A stretch of 24,883 nucleotides of DNA from Acidobacteriota bacterium (GTDB lineage Bacteria > Acidobacteriota > Aminicenantia > Aminicenantales > Saccharicenantaceae): NCBI GenBank assembly GCA_003476685.1, contig DMVN01000141.1, forward strand, positions 1 to 24,883, given 5' to 3'. Shown here in pieces: positions 1 to 8,466 of this stretch. Made by a program: the position numbers and the translations under genes. The notes under the pieces were generated by a model, which had not been told where the DNA came from, searched no databases, and worked only from the letters and a program-made list of their open reading frames with translations. Numbering within the stretch: the stretch's first letter is position 1; each line of letters begins with the position of its first letter.

Positions 1-57
1 TTCTCGTGAGGCAACGAATCATTTTTGTGTAGAGCTTAAAGGAGACAGTTGGTTTTC

Positions 58-86
58 TTGACATGATTTACCAGGGTGTTTATCAT
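58..86 (+). promoter_or_regulatory. Sigma70-type promoter, TTGACA-N17-TATCAT
   Basis: A perfect -35 hexamer TTGACA (58-63) is separated by exactly 17 bases from TATCAT (81-86), which matches five of six -10 positions. Transcription would begin near 93 and read toward the methionine sulfoxide reductase gene at 291. No other plus-strand gene lies between. Confidence 0.6.
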
Positions 87-250
87 TTCCAGGGGCTCTT
101 GTCATGAGTTAAGGCAAGAGAAGTTAAAAGAAAGTGGAAATAGTCCAGTTGATTCTGGGTTTTGAGGCTGGCTTTGGCGAAATAAATGAAATAATAAATG
201 AAATAAAAGAAAAAAGCGCCACGGAGTAAAATTTAGTCCTTTTGCCCAAC

Positions 251-270
251 ATATGAACAAACATTCATAT
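251..270. repeat. Inverted repeat ATATGAA-N6-TTCATAT before msrC
   Basis: Two perfect 7-base arms (251-257 and 264-270) flank a 6-base spacer, about 10 bases upstream of the Shine-Dalgarno sequence. It could be a small operator or a weak AU-rich hairpin near the ribosome binding site. AT-rich DNA produces such repeats by chance, so function is unproven. Confidence 0.35.
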
Positions 271-290
271 ATTAAACGTTGAAAGGAAAG

Positions 291-752
291 ATGGGTATGC
301 GAAAAGAAGTTATTTACGAAAGAATTATTGAGCAACTTAAAGAATTGTTTGAGAAGACGGATGACCCGGTGGCCAGGATGGCCACCATTAACGCCCTGCT
401 TTATCATAAAATTGATTATTACTTCTGGTGCGGGTTTTATTTGCTCAAAGATGATGAATTAATCGTTGGGCCATACCAGGGTCCGCTGGCCTGCCTGAAG
501 CTGGCGCACCATAAAGGCGTATGCTGGGCCGGGGTGCGGGAAAAGAAGCCGGTTATTGTGCCGGATGTCCATCAATTTCCGGACCATATTGCCTGCGATG
601 AAAGGTCACAATCGGAAATTGTGGTGCCGGTGTTTGGCCCTGATGGTAGCGTTTATGGTGTCATTGACGTGGACTCCGATAAGCTGGCCAGCTTTGACGA
701 GACTGACTCGTGCTATCTGCAGAAGGTCGTCGGGCTGATATTTGAAAAATAG
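291..752 (+). CDS. msrC: Free methionine-(R)-sulfoxide reductase (GAF-domain fRMsr)
   Basis: This is a single-domain GAF protein of about 153 residues that should reduce free L-methionine-(R)-sulfoxide in the cytosol. The family signature is clear: a WCGFYL segment, GPYQGPLACLKL, GVCWAGV, VPDVHQFPDHIACDE, SEIVVPV and GVIDVDSDKLASF. The three cysteines (68, 78 and 102, counted from the ATG at 291) have the same 10- and 24-residue spacing as the redox cysteines of the E. coli enzyme (84, 94, 118, from memory). The frame is open from a TTG at 279. I prefer the ATG at 291 because GAAAGG lies 4 bases upstream, although the ATG at 297 is also possible. It converges on the SpoIIE-type phosphatase gene. 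A decayed relative of its 3' end lies at 15788-15907. Confidence 0.88.
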   Translation: MGMRKEVIYERIIEQLKELFEKTDDPVARMATINALLYHKIDYYFWCGFYLLKDDELIVGPYQGPLACLKLAHHKGVCWAGVREKKPVIVPDVHQFPDHIACDERSQSEIVVPVFGPDGSVYGVIDVDSDKLASFDETDSCYLQKVVGLIFEK

Positions 753-805
753 AAATATTTAACCTGGTTAGTCCGGAATTTCATCTTTGTCTGGCCGGAT
801 GAATC

Positions 806-2494
806 TCAGCTGGGCCGGGCGATTCTCTTGACGATAACCAGGGTCCGGTCATCATCCGGCTCAATTCCCTTGGAGAATTTATTGACCTCTCCCAGGATCG
901 TCTCGATCATTTTCTGGGCTGGCAGCTGCGAATTTTTCCGGACAACCTCGATCAATCTTTCTTCGCCGAATTCCTCTTTATCCTGGTTGCGGCTCTCTGT
1001 GATCCCGTCGGTATAGAGAACAGCCAGATCGCCCACTTCCAGCCGGTCGCTGCAGACTTCATACTTCACCGACGGGAACATGCCCAGGCAGAAACCGCAG
1101 CTTTCCAGTCGCTTGAGCTGGCCATCTTTAGTTAGAATTAAAGGCGGATTGTGACCGGCATTCAGATACTTCATTTCACCAGTTTCCTTGTCTAATTCCA
1201 GCAGGAAAAAGGTAATAAAATTGCTGGCCGAAGAGCTGTGGTGAACGAAGTCATTCAACCGGTAGCCCAGTTTTCCCAGGCTGTATTCAGGGTTGAGCTC
1301 GGCGTAGATAGCCGCTCGCAGGGAAGCCATGAGCAGGGAAGCGCTGACACCCTTGCCGGAAACATCGGCCACAACTATGGCCATCCGGCGATCATCAATA
1401 TCTATAAAATCGTAATAATCGCCACCCACCTGGTAACAGGTCAGGTTATATCCGGCCAGGTCAAAATTGTCGCATTCGGGATTTTGTCTTGGCAGAAAAT
1501 CTTTTTGAATCTGGGAAGCCAGAGCCAGCTCCCGTTCCATCTTTTCCTTTTCGATGGCCTGCTGGATGAGCCTGGCATTCTCGATTTTTATGGCGGCCAG
1601 GTTGGAGAGAAGAGTTAACAATTTGAGGTCTTCTTCGGAAAAGCGCTCCAGGTGAAGAATCCGGTCAGCGTAGATGACGCCGATTATAGCCCGATTGTTC
1701 CAGAGGGGGACACACATGGCGGAATGGATATTGGACTGAATGATGCTCTCGCTGGACCTGAACCGCGGGTCTATCTGGGCATCGTAAGTCAGGACAGAAG
1801 AGTTTTCGGACAGGACGATATCTACGATGCAGCGGCTGACCTGAATTTTCTGGGTTATCAGGTTGGGGTCAGCAATCCGCACCACCTTCGGTATCAGGTC
1901 GGGCGGGTCGCCTTCCCGCAGCATCAGGATAGCCCGGTCCATGGGCAAGGTCTTGCAGATCAGGTCCATTATTTCGTCGAGCAGCTCGTCTATCGGCTTG
2001 TGGAGAATCAGGGCCTGGCTGACCTGGGTCAAAACGGGGAAGTACCTGTAATCCAGCTTGAGCTTCTCTATCTCGGCCGAGCCGGCTGGCTTTTTCTTGA
2101 TGGTAGCCGTGTCGGTCGATGGCAGGATCTTGTTGAGCTGGATGACACTCTGGACAGCACTGGCCGGAAGCATTTCATCGGTCATCTCAACGCTGGTGGT
2201 ACTTTCCTTATCAAAGAAGATCCTGGTCGAACCGATGCATATTTCATCTCCTCGAAACAGCAGCGTTTCTTCTGTTATTTTGAGCCCGTTAACGAAAGTG
2301 CCGTTCTTGCTCAGATTGTCCTTAATAATGTATCTGGATTGGGGGGCGGGCAGGATGAGGGCATGGTGGCCGGAAGCATAAGAATCATCGATTACTATGT
2401 CGTTATCTGGCAGACGGCCAATAGAAACCTGCTTATCATGAAGGTCAAAAATTAAAGACACCCCTTTTTTAGGGTAAATAAATAAACGTGGCAA
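806..2494 (-). CDS. FHA-GAF-PP2C (SpoIIE/RsbU-type) serine phosphatase
   Basis: This is a predicted cytosolic phosphatase of the partner-switching class, which dephosphorylates STAS anti-sigma antagonists. An N-terminal FHA domain (about residues 13-94; SIGRLPDNDIVIDD, then S..H and KNGTFVNG) should bind phosphothreonine. A GAF domain follows at about 170-306, then a helical linker ending in ELALASQIQKDFLP. The C-terminal PP2C domain (about 340-560) has GGDYYD, ADVSGKG, NAGHNPP, YTDGITE and DDDRT metal-site motifs, so it should be active. The frame opens at a TTG at 2512, but a TTG at 2494 with GAGGG 4 bases upstream is the better start. It is the last gene of the STAS-carrier-carrier-phosphatase set, 56 bases after the preceding stop. 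The STAS protein at 7578-7925 is the obvious candidate substrate, by inference. Confidence 0.9.
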   Translation of the reverse strand: MPRLFIYPKKGVSLIFDLHDKQVSIGRLPDNDIVIDDSYASGHHALILPAPQSRYIIKDNLSKNGTFVNGLKITEETLLFRGDEICIGSTRIFFDKESTTSVEMTDEMLPASAVQSVIQLNKILPSTDTATIKKKPAGSAEIEKLKLDYRYFPVLTQVSQALILHKPIDELLDEIMDLICKTLPMDRAILMLREGDPPDLIPKVVRIADPNLITQKIQVSRCIVDIVLSENSSVLTYDAQIDPRFRSSESIIQSNIHSAMCVPLWNNRAIIGVIYADRILHLERFSEEDLKLLTLLSNLAAIKIENARLIQQAIEKEKMERELALASQIQKDFLPRQNPECDNFDLAGYNLTCYQVGGDYYDFIDIDDRRMAIVVADVSGKGVSASLLMASLRAAIYAELNPEYSLGKLGYRLNDFVHHSSSASNFITFFLLELDKETGEMKYLNAGHNPPLILTKDGQLKRLESCGFCLGMFPSVKYEVCSDRLEVGDLAVLYTDGITESRNQDKEEFGEERLIEVVRKNSQLPAQKMIETILGEVNKFSKGIEPDDDRTLVIVKRIARPS

Positions 2495-2550
2495 TTTTCC
2501 CTCTTGATACAATTATATTACAGCCAATGGGTATTTCAAGCGCAACTTTA

Positions 2551-5070
2551 TCAACCAGTCTTGCGGTCTCCCGGTTCGGACCCCAGGCTAAGTTTTTCCA
2601 GGTTCTTCAGAAGTTTGCGGCATCTTTGAGCCCTGGTTTCGAGCGGCAGGTCTTCAATCAAAGGAAGAAGGTACAGGCTGAGTTCTTTTTTCAGGATATT
2701 ATCCAGGAGCTCGACCGAGTAATCCAGCGATTTCTTTGTCCTCAGGCAGATGTTCTGGTAGGCTCTGGTTATGTCTTCCATCGGGTATATCAGGCTCAGA
2801 AGTTCAAAGATGTGTTTCAGAGTTCGGGCCAGGGAATTCTCCAGGTCCTGGAATAAAAGCCTGGCCTCTTTTTTGTCCTTGATTTCTTTAAGTTGAAAGA
2901 TAAACTGGTAACTATTTTTTATCAGGCGGATTATTTCCGGGACTATCAGTTCCTGGTGGAAGAGAAGGTTCGGGTGGCGGGACCGCAGCCGGTAAAGGGC
3001 TTCGATTATTTCGCTGGCCACCTCTTCTTCCTGTTTTTTGAGTTCCAGGGATAGGATGTCGGCTGCTCTTTGCGTCCCGATCCGGGCCAGGATTCCGGGG
3101 ATGGCTTTCCGCAGGTTCCGGTCCTCATCTTTATCACTCAGGTAATCTTTCAAGGTACCAATGATCTTGGTTCCGTAGTCAACCAGCGTCCGCTCGGCTG
3201 TATCCCTGGTAGCCGCTCGGCCGAGATGCCTGACTATCAGCGGAACAAACTCCCGTTGCTTTAATCTGGCTGCGCTCTCCAGGGCGTACCTGGCCACGTC
3301 GGGGGATTCATCCTTAAGCAGACGCTTGAGGTTTCTGGTGACTGCTGAACCGGCTTCCATCAGACCCAGGGCCTTGGCCGCTTCCATTCTTGAGGTTTCA
3401 GCTTCCCGGCTCCGGTCTTTTGAAACCCGGTCCAGGTAATCTCTCATCACCTCCTGGTAGCTGCTGAGGTAGAGAATCTCTTCGACCTCAGCTCCTAAGC
3501 TGCCGTGCTCCAGGGCCTCGTCAAGATCAGGTATAAGAACCTGCCCGCCGGATTCCAGCACCGAATCCATGGAGCGGGCTATGATTTCATCGGCTTTATA
3601 GGAGATGATCTTCTTGAGTTCCGGGCTCATTTTTTCTGTTTTCAACAGGTCGAGAAGGTTCATGGCATAAAGAACAGAACTGCGTTTCTTGCTTTCCAGG
3701 GTATCAAAAATCAATTTGGTCAGGTCCAGGTCCAGGCTTTCGTTGATAACCCGGTCGGCATCCTGCCATTTAATTTTCAGATTTCTCTTAACAGTATTTA
3801 CATACTCCCTGGTGATGGAAAGATTGAGGAGAATCCAGCCCAGAATGAAGGCTATGACCACCAGGCTGATCTGCCTGAGGTTGAAGTGCAGAAGGGTAAA
3901 GCCCACCAGGAGAATGATTGAGCTCAAGCCCTTGGCAAACTTGGAAACAAACATATCTATAAAAACTTTAGCTCGGTATTTGACCTCAGAAGGGACCGGG
4001 ATGTAAAGCAGCTCTCTGACCGACTGGTTCAGGGAGTAGCTCAGGCTCTTATCTGTTCCCTTGATAAAAACTGCCCAGTGAATCAGATAACCAGCCGGGA
4101 TGAAAAAAATGGCAACCGAACCTAAAAGCAGGAAGGCCGGGGCTATCAGCAAAGCCATCCGGATTCCGGCTTTCCTCAGGATTCGGCTGGTAAAGAGTAT
4201 GTGAAATAAGTAAGAAAAAATAAGCAGGATGGTCAGGAAGCTGCCCAGGAAAGAAGTCCTGGCATCCTGCTCGGTAAAAGTCCGCCCCACGACCGAAACG
4301 AACTGAAAATCGACCAGGGTGGTGATAATCATGCCCAGGGCCACGATGGCGGCCAGGGCTGAGAGATAGCGGCTGGCTCTGATGGCCCGCCAGGTGGCCA
4401 GGGGAGAGCTCTTGGCCGGCTTCCCGGTTTCAGCCCGGGTGGATACGGTTCTTTCTTCCTTCTGGGGCAAGCGCCTGTAAAAATAGACTAACACCAGGCA
4501 GCCCAGAAGGAGCGCCGGGCAGATCAACAACAGGTTCTCCGTACCCAGGCTAAGGGCCAGACGCGAGGCCACCAGTGCGCCCGTCACGCCTCCCAGCAAG
4601 CCGCCGCTTACCAGGAATCCGATCAGCCTCTTAGCCTGGTGGGGATGATAGAGGTCATTAACCATTATCCAGAACTGGGTGGTGGAAGTTACCATGAACA
4701 GGTCTGACCAGAACCAGTAGATCAGGGAAAGCCAGGGCCAGCGCAGCCTGAATAAAAACCAGAACAGAATCAGGGTGAAAATAAAGAACAGCAGGCTGAA
4801 GGCGATATAAAAATGCCTGCGAACTCGCTGGAGCAATTCGGAGTTCAGGGCAACGGCTAGACCGATCAGGAGGGCTGACAGAAGGTAGGCATAGGGCAGC
4901 CTGTCAGCTGTCAACCACCTTAAATATAGCGAAATTTTGACCGGTTCAATAATGTAGGCCGAAATCTGGATCAGGAAAAAATAAAAGAAAAGTAGCAGGG
5001 TGCACGAGGCTTCCTCGGGCCTGAGGTCAACTACCCGTGACAGCAGGCGGTAAACTCTTTTCCCGGTCAT
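2551..5070 (-). CDS. ATP/ADP-translocase-like carrier fused to HEAT repeats (copy 1)
   Basis: This 839-residue protein has about 12 hydrophobic segments in residues 22-420 and a soluble C-terminal half. The membrane part resembles the nucleotide transporter (NTT/Tlc, AAA) family of MFS-fold carriers: an early IIEPVKISLYL segment, QFWIMVNDL followed by AKRLIGF (132-152), and the KGTDKSLSYSLNQSVRELLY block (337-356) leading into KYRAKVFIDMF. The soluble half contains HEAT-like repeats at about 556-700 (EAAKALGLM, VARYALESAARL, DTAERTLVDYG, RKAIPGILARIG). It starts only 3 bases after the stop of its paralogue and belongs to the same operon. Known NTT proteins exchange ATP/ADP or import nucleotides; the substrate and direction here cannot be read from sequence. 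Annotation as a generic MFS transporter is the alternative. Confidence 0.75.
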   Translation of the reverse strand: MTGKRVYRLLSRVVDLRPEEASCTLLLFFYFFLIQISAYIIEPVKISLYLRWLTADRLPYAYLLSALLIGLAVALNSELLQRVRRHFYIAFSLLFFIFTLILFWFLFRLRWPWLSLIYWFWSDLFMVTSTTQFWIMVNDLYHPHQAKRLIGFLVSGGLLGGVTGALVASRLALSLGTENLLLICPALLLGCLVLVYFYRRLPQKEERTVSTRAETGKPAKSSPLATWRAIRASRYLSALAAIVALGMIITTLVDFQFVSVVGRTFTEQDARTSFLGSFLTILLIFSYLFHILFTSRILRKAGIRMALLIAPAFLLLGSVAIFFIPAGYLIHWAVFIKGTDKSLSYSLNQSVRELLYIPVPSEVKYRAKVFIDMFVSKFAKGLSSIILLVGFTLLHFNLRQISLVVIAFILGWILLNLSITREYVNTVKRNLKIKWQDADRVINESLDLDLTKLIFDTLESKKRSSVLYAMNLLDLLKTEKMSPELKKIISYKADEIIARSMDSVLESGGQVLIPDLDEALEHGSLGAEVEEILYLSSYQEVMRDYLDRVSKDRSREAETSRMEAAKALGLMEAGSAVTRNLKRLLKDESPDVARYALESAARLKQREFVPLIVRHLGRAATRDTAERTLVDYGTKIIGTLKDYLSDKDEDRNLRKAIPGILARIGTQRAADILSLELKKQEEEVASEIIEALYRLRSRHPNLLFHQELIVPEIIRLIKNSYQFIFQLKEIKDKKEARLLFQDLENSLARTLKHIFELLSLIYPMEDITRAYQNICLRTKKSLDYSVELLDNILKKELSLYLLPLIEDLPLETRAQRCRKLLKNLEKLSLGSEPGDRKTG

Positions 5071-5073
5071 GAT

Positions 5074-7548
5074 TTATGCCTGATCCTTATTCAGTCCAGC
5101 CAGCAGAGTCTGCATCTTTTTCTGCCTTTCTACGGGAGTTAGGTCTTCCAGCAGCGGCCAGAGAAGGTCCCTATCCTCTTTGACCAGGATGTTCTCCAGC
5201 AGTTCCAGGGCATAGGCGGCAGAGTCCCTGGTTCCTGTTTTGAGGTTCTGGTAAGCCCGGCTGATGTCATCCGGGTGATATATTAACCCCAGAAGCTGGA
5301 AAATACTGACCAGCGACTGGGCCAGCTGTTTTTCCCGGTCTGGTTCCGTTTGGTCTCCGGCCTGCAAAAAAACCTGACAGTATTTTTTGACTTCGGAGGC
5401 CATTTTTGATCTGACGGTTTCAGCCGGAAGGGAAACCTCCGGGTTCAGCGACCGGATTCTGTCCAGGGCATCTATTAATTCATAATCCAGCTCCGGCGGA
5501 GTTCTGAGCAGTTCCATGGCCAGAAAATCCGCCGCTTCCTGGCTAGCCAGCCGGGAAAGCACAGAAATAATGGCTTTCCTGAGCTCCAGGTCTTCTGTCT
5601 CGTCTCCCAGGTAATCGGATAGGGTACCGGCTATTCTGGAACCATAACCAAGCAGAGACCTGGCGGCGTCTTCCTGGGTTGAGGCTTCCCGCAACTTTCT
5701 GATAATGGCGTGGACGTGTTCGCGGTCTCCGGTTCTGCTGGCGCTGTCCATGGCCAGACGGCTGACTTCCCGTGATTCGTCTTCCAGCAGCTCCGTCAGT
5801 TCCTCGGCCAGCTGCGAATCCGGGCTCATCAGGCCGATGACCCTGGCCGCTTCCATCCTGGTTACTTCTGTCCCTGGTTTTTTTTCAGCCAAAACCCGGT
5901 TGATATAATTCCTGAGCAGTTCCCGGTAGGACGGGTCAGCCAGGATTTCTTCCACCTCCTTCTTAAAACTCTCCTGGCTTGAAGTCCAGGACCAGTCCGG
6001 GAAGGTAGCGGCCTCTTCTTCAAACAGGGTACCCAGGGAGGTACCACTGACGGCCCCGGACCTGGCCGCAATCAGACGCTTCAACTCCGGGCTGAGTTTA
6101 CCCTGCCGGTCGAGGTCAAACAGGTCCATGGCCAGGAGCTCCTGGCTGCGGCTCTGGTTTTCCAAAGCGTCAAAGACTAACTTGATGTAATCCAGGTCCA
6201 CCTGTTCGGTTACCACCTTGTCAACCCGCTCCCATTTCTTCTTCAATTTTTTCTTGACCACCGAGGAATATTCTCTGGTTACCCGGATATTGATAATCAC
6301 CCAGCCCAGTATCAGAAAAATTGTCACCAGGCTGACCAGGCGAAGACCCGGTCGGAAAGAGAGCAGGGCCAGGAGCATGATAGCTCCCAGTCCTTTGGCA
6401 AACCGGTTCAGAAACATATCTATGAAGACCTTGGCTTTGTACTTGATATCAGGGGAAACAGGGATGTACAGAAGCTCCCGCACCGATTGATTTAAGGTAT
6501 AGGACAGGCTCTTATCTGTTCCTTTCAGGGTCAGGGCCAGCAGGAGACTGGCCGGAAGGATGACCAGACCTGACAGCACACCTACCAGGACCAGGGGATA
6601 AATCAGAAAGGAAAATTTCAGGCCGAATCTCTGGATGAAGCGGCTGGTCAGGAAGATTTGAACGAAAAAGGCCAGGACCAACAACCCGGCATTAAAATGA
6701 CCGTAGAAAGAAGTCAGCCTGTTCTCCAGGGACGAGGCTCCTTCCACCACTTTGTTAAACTGCCAGTCAATGAAGGTCGAAACTACCAGGCTTAAAGTAA
6801 TTCCAGCTGCTATCAGCCGGAGATAGTGATTTCCCCTGACGGTCTTCAGGCAGTCCCGGAAGCCGACTGTAGCTGTAGCCCCGGCCGGCGCCGCAGGCTC
6901 TGGCCTCACCCGGGGAGTTAGGCCCTGGTTTCTTTTCTGCTGGCTGGCAAGCAGGTAGACCACCGGGATGCAGGCCACCAGGAAGCCGGAGGCCAGGAGC
7001 AGCAAGCCGAAGTCGACGTTGGACCTGGCCAGGAGACCGGTAGCTTCCCCGCCGAAAATGCCGCCCACAATCCCGCCGCTGCCGAAGAAACCGACCAGCC
7101 TTTTAGCTTCCCTTGGATTGAAAAGATCATTCACCACTATCCAGAATTGGGTGATGGTCACGGCCAGGAAGACATTGGCCCAGACGTAATAGGCCAGGGG
7201 GAGCCAGGTCCAGTTAAAAGAAAAAAGGAACCAAAAAAGCAGAGTGTTTAGAATAAAAAAGATCAGGCTGAAAATGATCAGATTTACTCTTGGTATGATG
7301 GCCTGGACCCGGGAATGGAGGGCGACCACGAAGCCGATAAGAACCGCTGTCAGCAGATAGGCCAGGGGTAGCTTGTCAGCTCCGAGGGATTCCAGGTAGC
7401 TGGCTACTCTCAGGGACTTGATTACTGAATAGGCGGCAGTAATCAGGAAAAAATAGAGAAAAAGCAGGCTAACAATTTTTTCCTCACCTGGCTTGAGCTC
7501 CACCACGGAAGCCAGGAGCCGGTGGAAGCGGCCAGGCCCGGTTGTCAC
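5074..7548 (-). CDS. ATP/ADP-translocase-like carrier fused to HEAT repeats (copy 2)
   Basis: This 824-residue tandem paralogue of the next gene has the same architecture. About 12 membrane segments lie in roughly residues 25-420, with QFWIVVNDL then AKRLVGF, the block KGTDKSLSYTLNQSVRELLY, and KYKAKVFIDMFLNRFAKG. A cytosolic half follows with HEAT-like repeats (EAARVIGLM, VSRLAMDSASR, DAARSLLGYGSRI, RKAIISVLSRLAS). The GTG start at 7548 has GGAG 8 bases upstream. It follows the STAS gene by 29 bases. The two copies share motifs throughout but differ clearly in the region between membrane half and repeats (about 490-540), so the duplication is not recent. The HEAT domain probably contacts a cytosolic partner; its neighbours suggest a signalling protein, which is inference. 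Confidence 0.75.
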   Translation of the reverse strand: MTTGPGRFHRLLASVVELKPGEEKIVSLLFLYFFLITAAYSVIKSLRVASYLESLGADKLPLAYLLTAVLIGFVVALHSRVQAIIPRVNLIIFSLIFFILNTLLFWFLFSFNWTWLPLAYYVWANVFLAVTITQFWIVVNDLFNPREAKRLVGFFGSGGIVGGIFGGEATGLLARSNVDFGLLLLASGFLVACIPVVYLLASQQKRNQGLTPRVRPEPAAPAGATATVGFRDCLKTVRGNHYLRLIAAGITLSLVVSTFIDWQFNKVVEGASSLENRLTSFYGHFNAGLLVLAFFVQIFLTSRFIQRFGLKFSFLIYPLVLVGVLSGLVILPASLLLALTLKGTDKSLSYTLNQSVRELLYIPVSPDIKYKAKVFIDMFLNRFAKGLGAIMLLALLSFRPGLRLVSLVTIFLILGWVIINIRVTREYSSVVKKKLKKKWERVDKVVTEQVDLDYIKLVFDALENQSRSQELLAMDLFDLDRQGKLSPELKRLIAARSGAVSGTSLGTLFEEEAATFPDWSWTSSQESFKKEVEEILADPSYRELLRNYINRVLAEKKPGTEVTRMEAARVIGLMSPDSQLAEELTELLEDESREVSRLAMDSASRTGDREHVHAIIRKLREASTQEDAARSLLGYGSRIAGTLSDYLGDETEDLELRKAIISVLSRLASQEAADFLAMELLRTPPELDYELIDALDRIRSLNPEVSLPAETVRSKMASEVKKYCQVFLQAGDQTEPDREKQLAQSLVSIFQLLGLIYHPDDISRAYQNLKTGTRDSAAYALELLENILVKEDRDLLWPLLEDLTPVERQKKMQTLLAGLNKDQA

Positions 7549-7577
7549 CTGCTATACTCCTGAAAAATAAGCAAGAC

Positions 7578-7925
7578 CTATTCTTTGAAAAAACTTTCCA
7601 GGGCAACCTGTTCATCATCAAAAATTTCCAGAACCTTAGTCAGCATGGTAACCTGGAAAATGAGAAAAAGCTTTTTGGAGATTTTAACCAGCTTGAGTTT
7701 TCCGCCCAGGTTGTTAGTAGAAATGTAGCTGGCCAGAATTTCGCCCACCCCAAAGCTGTCGATAAAATCGACTTTTTCGAAGTTAAGCAGAATCTTTCTC
7801 TTGCCCCTTTCCAGTTGCTGCTTAATCCATTGATGAAGGGTAACGTCGGTAATGTCGGACCTCTTGATTTCCCCCTCGATATCGACGATCAGGATATCAT
7901 TTTTTTCTCTAGTGCTGATTACCAA
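7578..7925 (-). CDS. STAS-domain anti-sigma factor antagonist
   Basis: This 115-residue protein is a single STAS domain of the SpoIIAA/RsbV type. It contains ILIVDIEGEIKRSD near the N-terminus and the phospho-acceptor loop DFIDSFGVGEI, where Ser57 sits at the usual phosphorylated position. Such proteins bind an RsbW/SpoIIAB-type kinase when unphosphorylated and release its sigma factor. The start is TTG (7925) with GGAAGGG 5 bases upstream. It heads a run of minus-strand genes ending in a PP2C phosphatase that could dephosphorylate it, and an RsbW-like kinase lies at 15279-15719. The pairing is inferred from context. Confidence 0.88.
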   Translation of the reverse strand: MVISTREKNDILIVDIEGEIKRSDITDVTLHQWIKQQLERGKRKILLNFEKVDFIDSFGVGEILASYISTNNLGGKLKLVKISKKLFLIFQVTMLTKVLEIFDDEQVALESFFKE

Positions 7926-8008
7926 TTTTTCCCTTCCTTTCAGCCTCGCGGCAATGCTTAAGATTCATAACCCTGGCCCGGCTAAGCGGCCGGCTATAAA
8001 AGCCCAGC

Positions 8009-8302
8009 TCAGTATTGCAGAAATACAGTATATTCCTCTTTAATGGGTGGCATGACAAACAGGTCCAGGAACTTGATCAGCTGATTCTGGTAATAGCGGT
8101 TTTCTTCGCTAGCCGCCAGGTCCTCCGGGCTTTGCCAGAGAGTAATAGCGATACCCTTACCGCTGGCGGCGTCAGTCAGAAGGTACCCTCCGCAAAAACC
8201 TTTCTGCAATTTAGTCTCCGGAATCACGCTATTTTCATAAATTCTGGCTGCCTCTTCCACGTTTTCAGGCTTGACTCGGATGAAAGTTAATCGGGCAATC
8301 AT
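8009..8302 (-). CDS. ABM (antibiotic biosynthesis monooxygenase)-like small protein
   Basis: This is a 97-residue protein of the dimeric ferredoxin-like ABM fold. It begins MIARLTFIRVKPENVEEA, has the middle motif GFCGGYLL, and then GIAITLWQSPEDLAASEENR. Members include small monooxygenases and many proteins of unknown function, so no substrate can be assigned. An upstream in-frame start at 8353 exists, but the ATG at 8302 has AAAGGGG 8 bases upstream and begins exactly where the fold begins. It lies 83 bases upstream of the STAS gene on the same strand and may be co-transcribed with it. Confidence 0.7.
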   Translation of the reverse strand: MIARLTFIRVKPENVEEAARIYENSVIPETKLQKGFCGGYLLTDAASGKGIAITLWQSPEDLAASEENRYYQNQLIKFLDLFVMPPIKEEYTVFLQY

Positions 8303-8324
8303 GATAATTCCCCTTTCCTGCTTA

Positions 8325-8353
8325 AGTTTAATCCTTTTCAATTTAAATAACAA
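8325..8353 (-). promoter_or_regulatory. Possible promoter for the ABM/STAS gene run
   Basis: On the minus strand TTGTTA (8348-8353) and TAAACT (8325-8330) are 17 bases apart. Each matches four of six consensus positions. The position is right for the ABM gene, but the match is weak. Confidence 0.3.
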
Positions 8354-8377
8354 TTATTTTTAGGTCGCTGATAGTTG

Positions 8378-8406
8378 TTGACTTTATCCACGCTTAGTAG
8401 TAGTTA
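8378..8406 (+). promoter_or_regulatory. Possible promoter for the secreted phosphatase gene
   Basis: TTGACT (8378-8383) is followed after 17 bases by TAGTTA, a poor -10. The -35 is convincing and lies in the divergent interval before the phosphatase gene, but the -10 match is weak. Confidence 0.25.
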
Positions 8407-8466
8407 GAAAGTAAGACTGGAACGATCTGGGGTTTATTTGACCGTAATCCGGCAGGATTAACACTC

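Larger units (their letters stand above)
1..290. other. Gene-free leader region upstream of the methionine sulfoxide reductase gene
   Basis: I see no convincing gene here. A short open stretch in frame 2 runs to a stop at 59-61 and could be the tail of an upstream gene, but there is too little to judge. The region holds a strong sigma70-type promoter at 58-86, so the transcript for the downstream gene would have about 200 bases of leader. That leader contains a CTCTTG/CAAGAG inverted pair (96-101 and 115-120), a 12-base unit repeated twice in tandem (181-204), and a 7-base inverted repeat just before the start (251-270). I recognise no known riboswitch. Confidence 0.5.

Noticed and set aside
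181..204. 12-base tandem repeat as a possible iteron or CRISPR-like element
   Set aside because: There are only two copies in low-complexity AT-rich sequence; no spacer structure or origin features.
253..282. Nine-codon upstream frame ending just before the msrC ribosome site
   Set aside because: It has no Shine-Dalgarno sequence and a frame this short is expected by chance in AT-rich DNA.
102..407. 101-codon minus-strand open frame at the left end
   Set aside because: It overlaps the msrC leader and coding region antisense and has low-complexity Phe/Leu-rich text.
753..805. TCCGG/CCGGA inverted pair as a bidirectional terminator between msrC and the phosphatase gene
   Set aside because: The arms are only 5 bases with an 18-base loop and no T-run follows on either strand.
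1652..2455. 267-codon plus-strand open frame
   Set aside because: It is antisense to the FHA-GAF part of the phosphatase gene, whose domains are unmistakable.
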